Shown here piece by piece: positions 1 to 10,315 of a stretch of DNA of 64,000 bases. The position numbers were made by a program, and so were the translations under genes. Below the pieces are notes generated by a model. It made no database searches. It was not told the origin of the DNA and was given only the letters and a program-made list of their open reading frames with translations. Within the stretch, counting starts at the first letter, position 1, and every line of letters begins with the position of its first letter. Origin of the DNA: Bryopsis sp. KO-2023 (taxonomy: Eukaryota > Chlorophyta > Ulvophyceae > Bryopsidales > Bryopsidaceae); assembly GCA_030272585.1 (NCBI GenBank), contig BSYQ01000012.1, forward strand, positions 1,798,001-1,862,000, given 5' to 3'.

Positions 1-164
1 ATGCGCCCTTGCTTCAGTCCCAAGATGTCCAAACAAAACTCGAAAAATTCCAGGAATTTACTTATTTTGTTTGTGCAAAAAAAAAAAAAATTCTCCTCGA
101 TGTGTTTTCCCACCCTCCAAAAAGAGAGTTCGTATCTTCGTCCCTCACTATGGGAAATCGCGCT

Positions 165-780
165 CTGTGCGGGGTGTTTTGGCAACCCCGCACAGAACCC
201 TGAACAGTCACGCACAGAGTTAAAAACACCCCGCACGGCTCTGTTCCCCGGTTTGGCCCCGTATTGTGCGGGGTCCCGATTTAACCCCGCACAGACTGGA
301 ACCCCGCACACAGAACCTGACGTCTTTCCCGTTGTGGGACCCCGCACAGATGAAACATAGCCCCGTACAGTGTGCGGGGTATCCTATTCTCTGTACGGGG
401 GTGCCGTGCGGGGTGGATATGAAAGACGTCGGGTTCTGTGTGCGGGGTTCCAGTCTGTGCGGGGTTAAATCGGGACCCCGCACAATACGGGGCCAAACCG
501 GGGAACAGAGCCGTGCGGGGTGTTTTTAACTCTGTGCGTGACGGTTCAGGGTTCTGTGCCATTAATGAAACACCCCGCACAGGAGGGCCAGACCCCCGCA
601 CAACTGTGCGGGGTCTCTGTGCGGGGTGACTGTGCGGGCTCCTTTTGTGTGTGTACGGGGTGATTGTGAAAGGCGTGTGCCGGCGTATTTCGTTCCTGTG
701 CAGGGTGATCATGACAATCGTGTGCGGGGTTCTAGTCTGTGCGGGATCGCTGTGCGGGGTTCTACTGTGTGTATGCTGGG
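165..780. repeat. Subterminal TGTGCGGGG array with a palindrome
   Basis: Dozens of copies of TGTGCGGGG/CCCCGCACA occur in both orientations. Part of the block (about 213-327 against 417-534) forms a near-perfect inverted repeat of roughly 115 bp arms, so short ORFs on the two strands there read almost identically and are not genes. In CACTA elements such arrays bind the transposase; that role here is inferred from family knowledge. Confidence 0.8.
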
Positions 781-1900
781 TGATTGTAGAAACACATCTG
801 TGCAGCTTCATGATGACAATATGGTTGTTACAATAAAACAACAATGACAAAACCCCTTTTTAAATGTACACCCCATTTTATGATCGAAGACTTGCCCATT
901 CCCACTTATTCCAAAATAGAAATAGAAACTAAAAAAATAGCCCAAAACCATGAACTCTGATCCTGCCATTCCGACCCTGCGCTTGTCTTTCAATAATACA
1001 GAGCTCGTTGAACATATAAATACCCATCTGACCCACTTCTAACCATTTTTTAATTGTTTTATCAGCAAAGCAGAATAAGGCACATGAGGTGCAATTGTTC
1101 AAATGTTCATAATAACTGCAACATATGTTGTCATATGCATATGAATCCAGGTTCACTGAGGTTGGAAAAGTCTTGATAAAGTCCGTCTCCTGAATCAAAA
1201 CCAAATACTAAAAACGTTTTTTAAGAAAACAATGCGCACGTATGATACCAGAAACAAAACAAGCATGTTGCACCTTGATCGAAAAAAGGGGGGGCGGAAA
1301 TCACCCTATCCAGCTTCCCTTTGCAATTGTTGTTACCTTTTTTTCATGGGGTGGGCAGGCTGCCCATTCTAACACACCTCCATCTTCCTTTTTCTGCTGG
1401 GATTGGTCTTTTTGATCCTCCGACCGAGCGGGCTGGCATTCTCGAATGATCTTCACTGTACCTCATCTTTACGGACAAAAGAATACATCCCCCCTCCCAT
1501 AGACCCATGAGCTGATTAGCCCGGCCATCGAATCCCTCACTGCCTGGCAGACAAAACCAGGTGTCAACCCCCCCCCCAACCCAATGGAATGGCCTGCCCA
1601 ATCAACAAGAACTAGGATCTGGTGTGTGCCGTATCATGCGAATTTTGTACATTTCCTGCGTCCAAGGGTTGGAATAAATCAGTTGTTTCAAGAAAAGTAA
1701 AAGCCACCTCAACATGTTTTATTTTCTGCCTATTTCCCTTACTGCAAAAGAAGGTTCCTGCTACATGAAATGCATCTTGCTGACGCACCCACAGCATAAT
1801 TCCCTGTAACACACCAGGGCATTTTTTTATGTTTTATAACACACTGTCCATGTTTTTTAACACACTGGGGACTGTCCATGTCGACCCCATGCAAGACCAA
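781..1900. other. CACTA 1 interior without recognisable gene
   Basis: AT-rich sequence with short homopolymer runs. The ORFs here are short and resemble nothing I recognise. It may include degraded captured introns or exons, but I cannot support any. Confidence 0.4.
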
Positions 1901-2888
1901 GAGCCTCCCCTGGGTGTGTGGATGAAAGCAACTACGAGGTCACATTACAAGACATCAAAGGAATCGAAAAAAGAGTTCGATCAAAAGCTCAGTTGAAGTA
2001 CACAGTTCTGGGGGGAAAGTTCAACAAACGACTTGATATTCTTATATCCAAACTGTTGACAAATGTGAAAGACTTATACCTCAGCAAATCAGGGAACAAC
2101 GATCAGGAGAACAACCCACGACTGAAGAATCAAATATTTGAGAGAGAAACGAAGGTGATAATGATGATTTTCTGCTTGTACATACTGAAATCAGACTATG
2201 TTCAGAGATCCGTTATATTTTTTTGTGTTCTTTGACGCAGGCCAAGGCAATATGGGAAAACCAAGACAAAATGATTGATATTATTTCACCTGATGAAGGG
2301 CTTGCAACAGTTCTATCCAGCGATGGGATTGAGACATATCAAGTCGATATGGGGCATTCCACGTGCACATGTAAGGACTCCGCGGGCATTCTCTGCAAAC
2401 ACCTACGTGCTGTTGCACGTTCTTTGGGAGGGTTGGAGGGGTGGGGACTGAACATTGATTCAATGAGGCCGGGAACCATCACCATCGAAGACGCTTCAGC
2501 GGGAGACTCACAGGGAGAACTTCGTGTTGAGGATCGTGAACGGGTCGCCCTGGGGGTTCCTACAAATCCACCAAATCCTCAAATTTTGGGAATGATGCAC
2601 AGTGCACTTGACAGATTAGATGATCTTCCAGCATCAGAAAGAGATGAAACCCTTAGACAAATGAGAATAGCTTTGATACACAAGACCCAAGAGTTCCAGA
2701 AAAAACTCAGACCGAAGGAGGGGACTAGACCGAAGGAGGGGAGTAAACCTGCGACAATAGATGGGAAGAAATGGCCAGGAAACCAAAAAAAAAGAAAACA
2801 GGGAAAAGAGGACTACCCTAGACCTCTAGAAGACAAGGAAAATGTCAGAAAAATAAGAACAGTGGCCACATATTATCAAGCCCTGTAA
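1900..2888 (+). pseudogene. SWIM zinc-finger gene fragment inside CACTA 1
   Basis: Two exons can be read: one ending at 2154 (AAG before GTGATAA) and one starting at 2241 after a ...ACGCAG acceptor, with phase 0 kept across the 86-bp intron. Exon 2 carries STCTCKDSAGILCKHLRAV, the CxC-x7-CxH signature of the SWIM domain (coding about 2361-2417). A 150-residue polar tail rich in Lys and Glu follows and ends at TAA 2886-2888. The first exon has no in-frame ATG, so the 5' part of the gene is missing. SWIM domains occur in MULE transposases and in host ZSWIM-type proteins; with no MULE catalytic domain present I infer a captured 3' gene portion. Whether the donor was a host gene or another transposon is open. 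Confidence 0.65.
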
Positions 2889-2923
2889 ATTGTAAACCTG
2901 GACTCTTTGGGACAAGTACAGCA

Positions 2924-3181
2924 CTAGTCTTTTTGCTCCTGCATATCACGAAACTCAAGCGTAAAACTCACCATCCGCCAAAATTGTCCCGAAAGATCCT
3001 TCCGCCTCTGATAACCCTGCTCGAGAAATCGAACAGTGCAGAATCGTTCCAGGCAGGAGGAGGAATTGAACCTCCTTTTTTCCACCAGACCTAGCGTTGT
3101 TGCGACGACCACGAAAAGGTTGCGGCCGTTGAATGTCCTCATTTGCGGTATCTCAGGTACGCCAGGTGCAAGGCCGTCCAC
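2924..3181 (-). other. Uncharacterised open reading frame inside CACTA 1
   Basis: An 85-codon minus-strand frame lies between the SWIM fragment and the right subterminal repeats. It has no motif I recognise and may be another captured exon. The plus strand is also open across part of it, so coding status is uncertain. Confidence 0.2.
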
Positions 3182-3352
3182 GCAACACGCCCACGCGCGT
3201 CGCTTCCACTTGAGTCAGGGAAGGGCACTTGGTGATTTCTGTGCGTGCATGCAAGGGAATGGTGACTTGGATGCTGACGTCGGCCAGTCTGACTTTTTTG
3301 CACGCGTTTGGGTGGATTTGGTACCAGACCCTTCGCGATTCGGTGACGTCAA

Positions 3353-3612
3353 CCCCGCACAGGATAGTAACCCCGCACAGAGTCCTGTACGGGGTTACTG
3401 TCCTATGCGGGGTTGACTGTGCGGGGTTGATTTCCGCGGTTTCATCCGTCGCTGACGACTTCGCCAGCGACTACGTTTTTCCGCCCCAGATCGTGACGGG
3501 AATGCCTGGGAGTCGAACCCAGGTGTTTCCTACCATTCCCTCTCTCTGTCGCGTCGGTTTTCGCGACTCCAGTTTTCGGCGGAAATCGACGGTGATTTTA
3601 CTACCCCGCACA
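3353..3612. repeat. Right subterminal repeats of CACTA 1
   Basis: Five or more copies of CCCCGCACAG/CTGTGCGGGG, spread unevenly towards the right terminus. They match the left-end array in sequence. Confidence 0.75.
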
Positions 3613-3635
3613 GAGCGGGTTTTCCCATAGTGCCT

Positions 3636-4285
3636 CTCCACCGTTGCCTCTTACTAAAACAAATGTCTCAAAAAATAACAAACAAACATAAAAAAAATGC
3701 GAAGATGCCTCCCGGCATCCATTTAAAAAAAAATACTCGACCCTGGAAGTCCGAAAATGTTTGAAACAAACCACCTTCTAAACTCAACTACGGCTGCTCA
3801 ATGAGAAGAGGAGGTGAGTCCACTTTATTCTCGTGGCCAGAAAACTTTTTGTGAGCAAAAACTAATCCTATGAAATTCCTACAAACACGCCAGACCAATG
3901 CATTGAAAAAACAACAAACCATTAGCTAGCATTGTACTCCAGAAGCTCCACCAGTTGCAAGGCACAGTACAATTAAGCTTGTAGACTTACCCAAAGGGGT
4001 CTGTAGACTTGCCTTTTTTTCTTGATCAGTGGTCACATCAACAGGGGAGGCCACTCCTTGTCAGCTTGCATCAGTCTGCCTCCTCTGCAATCGAAGCTTG
4101 AGCTATGTCACATCGATTAATCAGACGTTTTCGAGTTTATCGTGAACCACTGCCCCCAGAAAACCAATAAATTTCCCAAAGGCTCCTCCTTCAGCAACTC
4201 CAAATCCTGTGGCCCTGGATCAATAAGCAACGAGAGTGGATCGAGCCTTCCCCCACACCGTTTTCCAAGAAGAAACCCGTTCACA
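3636..4285. other. Intergenic and probable 5' region of the Cys-rich gene
   Basis: About 650 bp between the CACTA target duplication and the ATG of the Cys-rich secreted-protein gene. It is AT-rich and I see no ORF or repeat of note. A promoter is expected but no convincing TATA box can be assigned. Confidence 0.4.
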
Positions 4286-5648
4286 ATGGCGTGTTTGCGT
4301 GTCCTTGCGGTTTTCGCCGCCCTTCTGCTTTCTTTCGCCTCGGTGGAATCTGCAGGTGGGTGCGGTTATCGACAAGAATCGTGCCAGTGCTAATCTGCAT
4401 GGGTCGCTTAGTTTTCTTCGACTGGATTGCGCGCGTTCAGGGAGGGATCTCCTCGGCAAGAACGGCGGAGGCGGCTATGCAGTGAGTTGTTCAAATGTCC
4501 TGTTTCTCGTCGAAGTGAGCCTTTCAGCCAAATCGTTCCACGATCTGGTTCTAACGCCGCCACGGCGTTCTCCTGCAGCCCCCAAGTGCTGGGTCGAGAA
4601 GGTCGAAGAGTGCCATGACGGGCTCAAGAAGATCTGCGACACCATTCCCAAACAGGTGCGGTTTCCTCGCATGCAACACCTTTCCTTTCCCGCCATTTGA
4701 CGTTTCAAACGGGCTGCGCTGATCGAGTATCCGTTGGAAGTGAGTCTTTCCACCATCTTGTTCTGGGTGGCGACTGTAGGTCTGCCATAAGGTTCCCAAA
4801 CAAGTGTGCGGCGGAACGAAAACCGTCCAGGACTGCACCACGAAGAAGGTGCCGCATTGCTTTACCGTGAAGGTCCCCAAGTGCTGGGAGGAAGACAAGC
4901 AGGTCTGTCATCCGGAGCAGAAGACCTCCTGCAAGGATGTGCCTTCGTAGAAGTGCTGGAACGAGCCCCAGAGGAAATGCTACAAATCTTACACCGACCA
5001 GTGCAAGGACGTCGTCAAGAAGGTGGGTGAATATCAGTCTTAATAAATCACAGAAGAAAAATCACAGTGGTGCTCCAGTGTGGGTGAAATTTGTTTTCCA
5101 CTTCCAGCTCTTTTTCTTTTTTCTCTTTTTTTGTTTGTTTTTTTTGGGGGTGCCCCTGCAATGGTGACCTTGGTTTGTTTTCTCGAGATGCTTGTGGGGG
5201 TACATACATGTTTGCTGTTTTGTGAATGGCTGTTTTGTGACCGCAGGCTTGCGGTCATGGCGGCAAGAAAGCCGGCATCGTTTGCACTCCACACATCGTG
5301 AAGGTCTGCTCCAAGGTTCCAGTGGTGGAATGCAAACACGAAGACATCAAAAAGTGCAAAACGATTTACGAGAAGGAGTGCTCGACCTATACCGAGCAAG
5401 TCTGCCATACGGAGCAGGAGCAGAAATGCCACGACGAGGAAAATCAGGTGTGCGAGGAGAGGGAGGTGAAGTCGGGTTGCAAAGAAAACCAGGTGGCGGA
5501 TTGTAAGACTGTCGAGGAGGAGGAGTGCAAAACCGTGAATGAGCAGAACTGCTACGAGAAGCCTGGGAAGGAGTGTAGCACGAAGGATGTCAGGAAATGT
5601 AGCCAGGACTGCAAGGCGGCTGCTCCTGTTGTTATTGTTTCGGGGTAA
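4286..5648 (+). CDS. Secreted Cys/Lys/Glu-rich repeat protein, four exons, with an in-frame TAG
   Basis: Exons are 4286-4355, 4579-4655, 4780-5022 and 5247-5648, all with GT-AG introns and phases that join (1, 0, 0). The product would be 263 residues. The first 23 (MACLRVLAVFAALLLSFASVESA) are a clear signal peptide. The mature part is a repetitive Cys-spaced chain of the type KxCxTxxxxxC, with Cys roughly every 6-8 residues and many Lys and Glu, so it is probably extracellular and disulphide-rich. A TAG at 4948-4950 (codon 106) lies in frame inside exon 3, yet the Cys pattern continues on both sides and the frame stays open to TAA 5646-5648. This means a recent nonsense mutation, a sequencing error or an unseen splice. 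I recognise no named family; similar Cys-periodic proteins occur in several eukaryotic groups. Confidence 0.75.
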
Positions 5649-6690
5649 AAGATGGTGGTAGTCCTTTGGATCGTACTTCACACCCCAATTTCACATGCTG
5701 AAACACAGTCAGAAAAGCATGGTTCTAGTTAAAGCATAGAAATATGGATTTCTGGAGATAATTTGGTCAGGAAAAAAGAAAAAAAGGATAGTTCCCTTAT
5801 TTCCTAACCAAAATATCTCCAGAGATCTATATTTATTTATAAGATATTAGCGACCTGAATAAAAGGTGGTGGTGGGAAAGGGTGTGAGCGCCAGGTGTTG
5901 ACTTTGTTTACTGTTGCGTGTCATGTTCACAGGAAAGCACGGTTAAAATGAAGCAAGAAAAACCAACCACCGGAAACTCTGTGAGCTGGAAGCTGCCGAA
6001 GAATCGCCTGTGCGTCAGACACAGCTAATCTGACTTTCTGACTGTCTTTTTTTCCATTTATTATTTTTTATAGTTCAGTTGATGTCACTAACTAACATTA
6101 ACTGGAAGACATTATGATTTGTGATCCATTCGCTGTTTTTGTTTTTGGTAGTGAGAAAAAGATATGGTAAATGTTATGGTGATTTTGGGAGAATAGTCCC
6201 ATTTTTTTATAGTTCATGCCGATCCAATGATTTCTCTGATTAAAGATGATGTTTTGTTCGGTTGGATCGATTCGATTTTTTTTTTTTTTTAGTAGTGGTG
6301 TATTTCTTGTATTTCGTTTTTCGATAGAAAGGAATCAGTTTTTGTTGCTTGGTTTGGGGGTTCTAAATGTTGAGAATTCTCTGCTTCTGATCATCTACTT
6401 GTTTTCATTATCTTCGTTATCATAACTAATGCCAGGTCGGCCGACGCCTATGCGCAACCCCCATTGCTGTCTATGAGTACTCCACGATCGACGTGGTAAT
6501 GATTGTTGGGGTTGATGAAGTAATGAGTTGATTGTATAGATATGCTTTTGAGATCGCTGAGATTGTAGCAGTGGGATTTGTGAAATGTTGTTTGTTTGTT
6601 TGTTTGGATTTGTGAAAAGGCTGAGGGACTAGGATATTGTAAGAACAATTTTTTATATCATTGATATGTTGTGAAACGGAGACGTAACAT
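5649..6690. other. 3' flank of the Cys-rich gene and AT-rich spacer
   Basis: AT-rich with T-runs and no supported gene. A pair of similar octad-rich stretches near 5745-5850 forms a weak inverted repeat (tatttctggagata / tatctccagagat). Confidence 0.4.
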
Positions 6691-6719
6691 GGTTTCGGAG
6701 CAAGGATAACGACAACGAC

Positions 6720-7510
6720 CACACTAGGAGTTGATACAGAAGGGCTCAAACTCTCTGACAACTTGATGCCGTCCAGCGAAGATACGGAGGCTTTTGCAAC
6801 TAAACCCAGAGGGGTATCTAGTGAAGACACAATGGAAGCAGACATGGAGCTCTTATTGCGGATGATACCTTCTCCCCAAGTGACGCAGGGTGTTGATGGA
6901 ACGCCGGTTATCACAATACCAGACGATATACAGACGGAAGGACTTAATAGGGTCTTTTGCACGTTACTTCATATCGTCAATGAAGGAAGAATGCGAGGGC
7001 CACAAGGGGATATGGGACCCCCAGGACCGCCTAGTCCCCCAGGGGGGAATGTTCCGGTGGGAATGGATGTGTATGGAGGTGGAGGTAGGGGGCGACCGAA
7101 TCTGAAATGGAATAGAAAACTACGAAAGCTAGCGTACGAGGATCCTCGTACGCATCCGGATGTACACCACTTCGTGTAGCAGTTTAAGATATTCATAGCT
7201 GACGGCACGTATCCGGACGTCCAAAGCAAGTTATTGCTGTTTCAGAATGTCGAGAGTTCAGTATTGACCTTCCTTGAGTCGCTACCAGATACACTCGCGA
7301 CAATGGAGTTGCTCGACCGTTTGGAAAGTCATGTCAAGCCTACAGAAGCGACCTTGCAAAGATGCCTGTTGGCAGTAAGACAAAGCGCAAGGGAGAATGG
7401 GATAACGTATTTGATGCGTTTCGACTCAATGGCTTTGGGAGTGAGCATTACGGAAGAAAGACTGAGAAATACCGCTTGTGGAGAGTCTATTGCCGGCTTG
7501 GAGAACGATC
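6720..7510 (+). pseudogene. Gag-like region of an old Ty3-like retroelement
   Basis: The frame is open from about 6763 to the TAG at 7177-7179 and continues in the same direction to a TAG near 7513, with two in-frame stops breaking what was probably one polyprotein. It includes a short collagen-like stretch (GPQGDMGPPGPPSPPGG) and a basic segment. The Gag assignment rests mainly on position directly upstream of the retropepsin; the sequence itself is not diagnostic. No LTR could be found upstream, so the 5' end of the element is undefined. Confidence 0.5.
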
Positions 7511-7561
7511 GCTAGGAGTGGGCTGGCTTTGAGTCCTCAAATGACCTACGAATCGTAGGCT

Positions 7562-8371
7562 ATGATGAATGCGCAAGCATTTGGCCGAGATTGCAGGACC
7601 TGGCGAAGCGATGGATATCAATTTGATTACCGGTATACCGGAATGAGAGAAAGGGGAGAGGTAGATATAAACGCTATCTTGAACAAAGGGAATATCGATT
7701 TTTCTCAGGTACAGAGCGTTGAGGATTTCAAAGACTGTCTGAAGAATATCGCAGGAAGGACAAATGGACGGTTGAAGCAAGATTGCATGGATGTTTTGAC
7801 AAAAAAATTCGCAAGGAGACGCATGAGTTATGGGAAAAAAGGCGTTCGTTTTGGGAGCAAGGCGTTAGCGATCGAAGAAGAAAAAGAGATCGAGGAACCT
7901 GACGAGGGTTGGGGAGAGGAGGAAAAACAAGGTAAAAGTGAAGGAGATGAACTGCCATTCGTGGGGAGTATAAACGAAGAGGGAAAGGCGACTGCCATGA
8001 TGTGCCAGATCCAGATGAACAACGTGACGACGACAGCTTTGGTCGATACAGAAGCCGAAATTTCGACGATCAACGTGTCACCGTGCAAGAAATTCGGTTT
8101 GCCTATCGACGAGACCAAGACGAAAACGATTCGAGGATTCAATGGCTCGACAAGCAGGACAGTGGGGATGTGTGACCTGGATGTCAGAGTGGGAAAGAGG
8201 GAGTTTATCCACTCTTTTCATGTGGTGGGGTTTACTTCTCACAAGGTTATTATGGGTTTCGATCTCATGAAGCAACATGGATTTACCCCTGTTCCAAGGA
8301 CTGGGAGGCTGGTGCTGGATGATAATACCTATGTGCAGTGCCAAGTAATTCAGCCTAAGGAGGAGTTGTGA
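7562..8371 (+). pseudogene. Retropepsin-like aspartic protease region of the old Ty3-like element
   Basis: Encodes a polar Glu/Lys-rich linker, then a retropepsin-like fold: the ALVDTEAEISTIN segment occupies the place of the usual (L/I)(I/V)DTGAxxS active site, and IMGFDLMKQHGF matches the hydrophobic-G-D/N-L C-terminal motif. The catalytic loop reads DTE where DTG is expected, so the enzyme is probably inactive. The frame is closed by TGA at 8369-8371, just before the dUTPase segment. Confidence 0.75.
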
Positions 8372-8419
8372 GGGTGAGACGTACTATGGAAGGAGCATTT
8401 CTTCCAAAATCTGATGAAT

Positions 8420-8906
8420 TGTAGAGCCCGATAAATTTGGTAATTCCAGCAAAGGGACGCAGAATGGTTCATTTGGGCTTGAATATACAAATGCCAAAAA
8501 ATAATTATGGCCTGATTTTTGCTCCGAAAAGCGCAGTGATCAAAGGAATTGATGTGGGAGCAGGAATTCTTGATTCAGATTATAAAGGGATGTTGGGAAT
8601 CGTGATCATTAACAACACCAATGAAGATTATCAGGTGACTAGAGGCATGGTGGTGGGACAGTTTGTGATACAGCAGATTGTGAGAATTGAGCTACAGGAG
8701 GTGGAGAAAGAAGAAGCAGTCGAACAACCTGCCTGTGACCCAGAAGAGGAAACCCAGGGAGGAGAGGACCTGATTCTTCACATGACCAGAATAGGAGTGA
8801 AGTATCCTCTAAAGAAAAAGGGAAGCATCATTCAAGTGCCAGGAAATAAATCATGCATGGTAAAAGCGTGGCAAACAGTGGAGGTATGGATGCCCTTCAT
8901 TGCCAG
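8420..8906 (+). pseudogene. dUTPase domain of the old Ty3-like element
   Basis: The sequence includes APKSAVIKGIDVGAGILDSDYKG followed by IVIINN and RGMVVGQFVI, matching dUTPase motifs 2, 3 and 4 (family forms PRSG, GVID..Y.G and the R-G..-Q segment). Motif 1 (GYDL) is not visible upstream. Trimeric dUTPases hydrolyse dUTP to dUMP and keep uracil out of reverse-transcribed DNA; several retroelement lineages carry one. Here it lies directly downstream of the protease. The reading frame is cut by a 213-bp MITE insertion at 8907. Confidence 0.75.
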
Positions 8907-9119
8907 CGGAGTCGTGCCGACGTCGTTTTTGCGACAGCGACAACGGCCGTTGTCGTTGTCGCAAAAACGACGTCGGCACGACTCTCACATATTTTTTGAT
9001 GATGTGATGTGACTCCTAAAAAATAAAACGAGCAGCCACCAAAGCGCGAGCGAACCTCGTTGCTTAGTGACTGTGGTGTGATGCAGAAATGTGCGCCGTT
9101 GCAACGGCGCACAACTCTG
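8907..9119. mobile_element. 213-bp hAT-type MITE with 8-bp target duplication
   Basis: The 8-bp direct repeat ATTGCCAG flanks the element (8899-8906 and 9120-9127). The right terminus inverted reads CAGAGTTGTGCGC and the left reads CGGAGTCGTGCCG. An 8-bp duplication and a CAGAG end indicate the hAT superfamily. The first 85 bp form a long hairpin (about 8909-8990) centred on CAACGGCCGTTG. The right end is identical over 13 bp to the termini of the larger element at 22068-23449, so they belong to one family. Confidence 0.85.
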
Positions 9120-9180
9120 ATTGCCAGCACTGATGTGCCGTTGCATCCTCTCATGTTCCAGAAGGTCAAGGTGGAGATAG

Positions 9181-9529
9181 TGTAGTGAATCGCCTGATTC
9201 AGAGCCTGCTGGGCCCTGAATCAGGAGATCTGACTGTAGGTTGGCGAGCTGGCAGCTCAGCAGGTGTCCCTGCTGAACTGGCAGCTCAGAACATTCTGTG
9301 ATCTGACCTGATACAGTGATGGGTTCACTGTGTCAGCTCAGTAGTTGTCTGATCAGGGGATCAGGTCTTGTCAGAGGTGCTGCAGCAGGGTATTTGAGCA
9401 GCGCCTCTAGGGTATTGGTACACTTGGTTTTAACCTAGCTTTAACCTTGTTTGGAGTGCTTTGCACCTTGGTCTCCCTTTGTTTCACCTTCAGCTTGGCT
9501 GGCAGACTTGCAGAGTCGCAGCCGTTGCA
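9181..9529 (+). repeat. 5' LTR of the chromovirus
   Basis: 349 bp, TG...CA, same length as and apparently identical to the 3' copy. It contains short internal inverted repeats (CTGATTCAG...CTGAATCAG; GAGCTGGCAGCTC). No clear TATA box is visible; the stretch GGTATTTGAGCAG near 9390 may mark a promoter region, but that is a guess. Confidence 0.95.
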
Positions 9530-9530
9530 T

Positions 9531-9543
9531 TGGTTTCGGAGCA
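9531..9543 (+). promoter_or_regulatory. Candidate tRNA primer-binding site
   Basis: TGGTTTCGGAGC lies one base after the 5' LTR and matches 10 of 12 positions of the initiator-Met tRNA complement TGGTATCAGAGC widely used by plant Ty3 elements. The match is to the general consensus, not to a tRNA found in this window. Confidence 0.6.
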
Positions 9544-9967
9544 TTCTTGTGGCAAGATCACAAGTGATCTTGGGAGAAGCAGAGAGTTCTGGTGAAGCAG
9601 CAGGCGCAGAGTTTTCAGGCGCAAGGTTTTTACAGAACCGATCAGGGCGCAGAGTAGCGCTGAGTGCAGGAATAGTTGGCGCAGTTTTCGCACAGTTTTG
9701 TGTAGGCGCAGTGCTGCACAGAGGTCGTTTTGTACGCAAGGTTATAGTAGAGTTTGCAGGCGTTGCCTAGCATAGAACGTTGTCAGGCGCAGGTTTTGCG
9801 CAGCAGTAAGGGGCACAGTTCAGTGCGGGCACAGACGCAGATTTGCGCAGCCTTGAGTGGTAGAGTTTTGCAGGCGCAGGTTTTGCGCAGCAGCAAGGGG
9901 GCACAGACGCAGATTTGCGCGGCCTGAAGTGTTAGAGTTTGCGTAGCGGAACTAGGGTCGGCAGTTG
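9544..9967 (+). repeat. Leader with GGCGCAG repeats
   Basis: The untranslated leader repeats AGGCGCAG and TTTTGCGCAG many times, including two near-copies of about 40 bp (around 9785-9830 and 9870-9910). Function unknown; packaging signal is a possibility only. Confidence 0.5.
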
Positions 9968-10288
9968 ATGAGCAGTGCGGGCTCAGGTTTTACAGTTGTT
10001 AGTTCTGACGAAGAGGAAGTGTCCTCTGACGGGTTTCCTAGTGAGAATCAGCCAGATCAGACTCGGACTTTACCTGCCTTTGTTTTCAGAGCAGGACCTA
10101 TCAGGGAAAACAGGGTGCAGGAACCACTGAGTCAGGTGGAGGAGAGTTCAGTTTTGGCTCCCTCGCACGATCATTATTGGGTGTTTCGGCAGGGTACTTG
10201 GATATATTCTGTTACTTGTAGGAATCCGAACTGCCTTCTTTTGTTAGAGTGGCTTGAGAAGGAAAGGATCAGAACTAGCAACCTGTAA
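9968..10288 (+). CDS. Chromovirus ORF-A, small acidic protein with a Cys motif
   Basis: 106 codons starting ATG 9968 and ending TAA 10286-10288. The product begins with an acidic Ser/Asp/Glu stretch (SSDEEEVSSDG) and ends with WIYSVTCRNPNCLLLLEWLEKER. The next ORF is in the same frame and only this single TAA separates them. Its layout repeats that of ORF-B: acidic start, Pro-containing middle, then a C-x4-C element followed by a charged helix. I recognise no family. Position upstream of gag is unusual for Ty3 elements. Confidence 0.55.
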   Translation: MSSAGSGFTVVSSDEEEVSSDGFPSENQPDQTRTLPAFVFRAGPIRENRVQEPLSQVEESSVLAPSHDHYWVFRQGTWIYSVTCRNPNCLLLLEWLEKERIRTSNL

Positions 10289-10315
10289 AAGAGATCTTCT
10301 GACTCTGGTTGTTGT

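Larger units (their letters stand above)
146..3632. mobile_element. CACTA (EnSpm-type) DNA transposon 1, non-autonomous, carrying a gene fragment
   Basis: The left end reads CACTATGGGAAATCGCG and the right end is its near-perfect inverse, continuing into GCTCTGTGCGGGG on both sides. The 3-bp direct repeat CCT flanks both ends (143-145 and 3633-3635). CACTA termini plus a 3-bp target duplication are the hallmark of the CACTA/EnSpm superfamily. Both ends carry many copies of TGTGCGGGG or its complement (about 165-780 and 3353-3612), the subterminal repeat arrays typical of this group. No DDE transposase is visible, so the element is probably moved in trans. The interior holds a SWIM zinc-finger gene fragment (1900-2888). 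The same terminal sequence bounds a second element at 51279-56141. Confidence 0.88.

Noticed and set aside
220-529. Two 87-codon ORFs, one on each strand, with almost the same protein sequence
   Set aside because: They come from a palindrome of TGTGCGGGG repeats in the CACTA end, not from a gene.
3490-3530. tRNA gene on the minus strand in CACTA 1
   Set aside because: A T-arm-like CCTGGGTTCGACTCCCAGG is present, but the rest of a cloverleaf is missing.
4286-5648. Reassignment of TAG to an amino acid as explanation of the internal TAG
   Set aside because: Only one gene shows it. The old Gag frame also has TAG, but that element is dead, so a nonstandard code is not supported.
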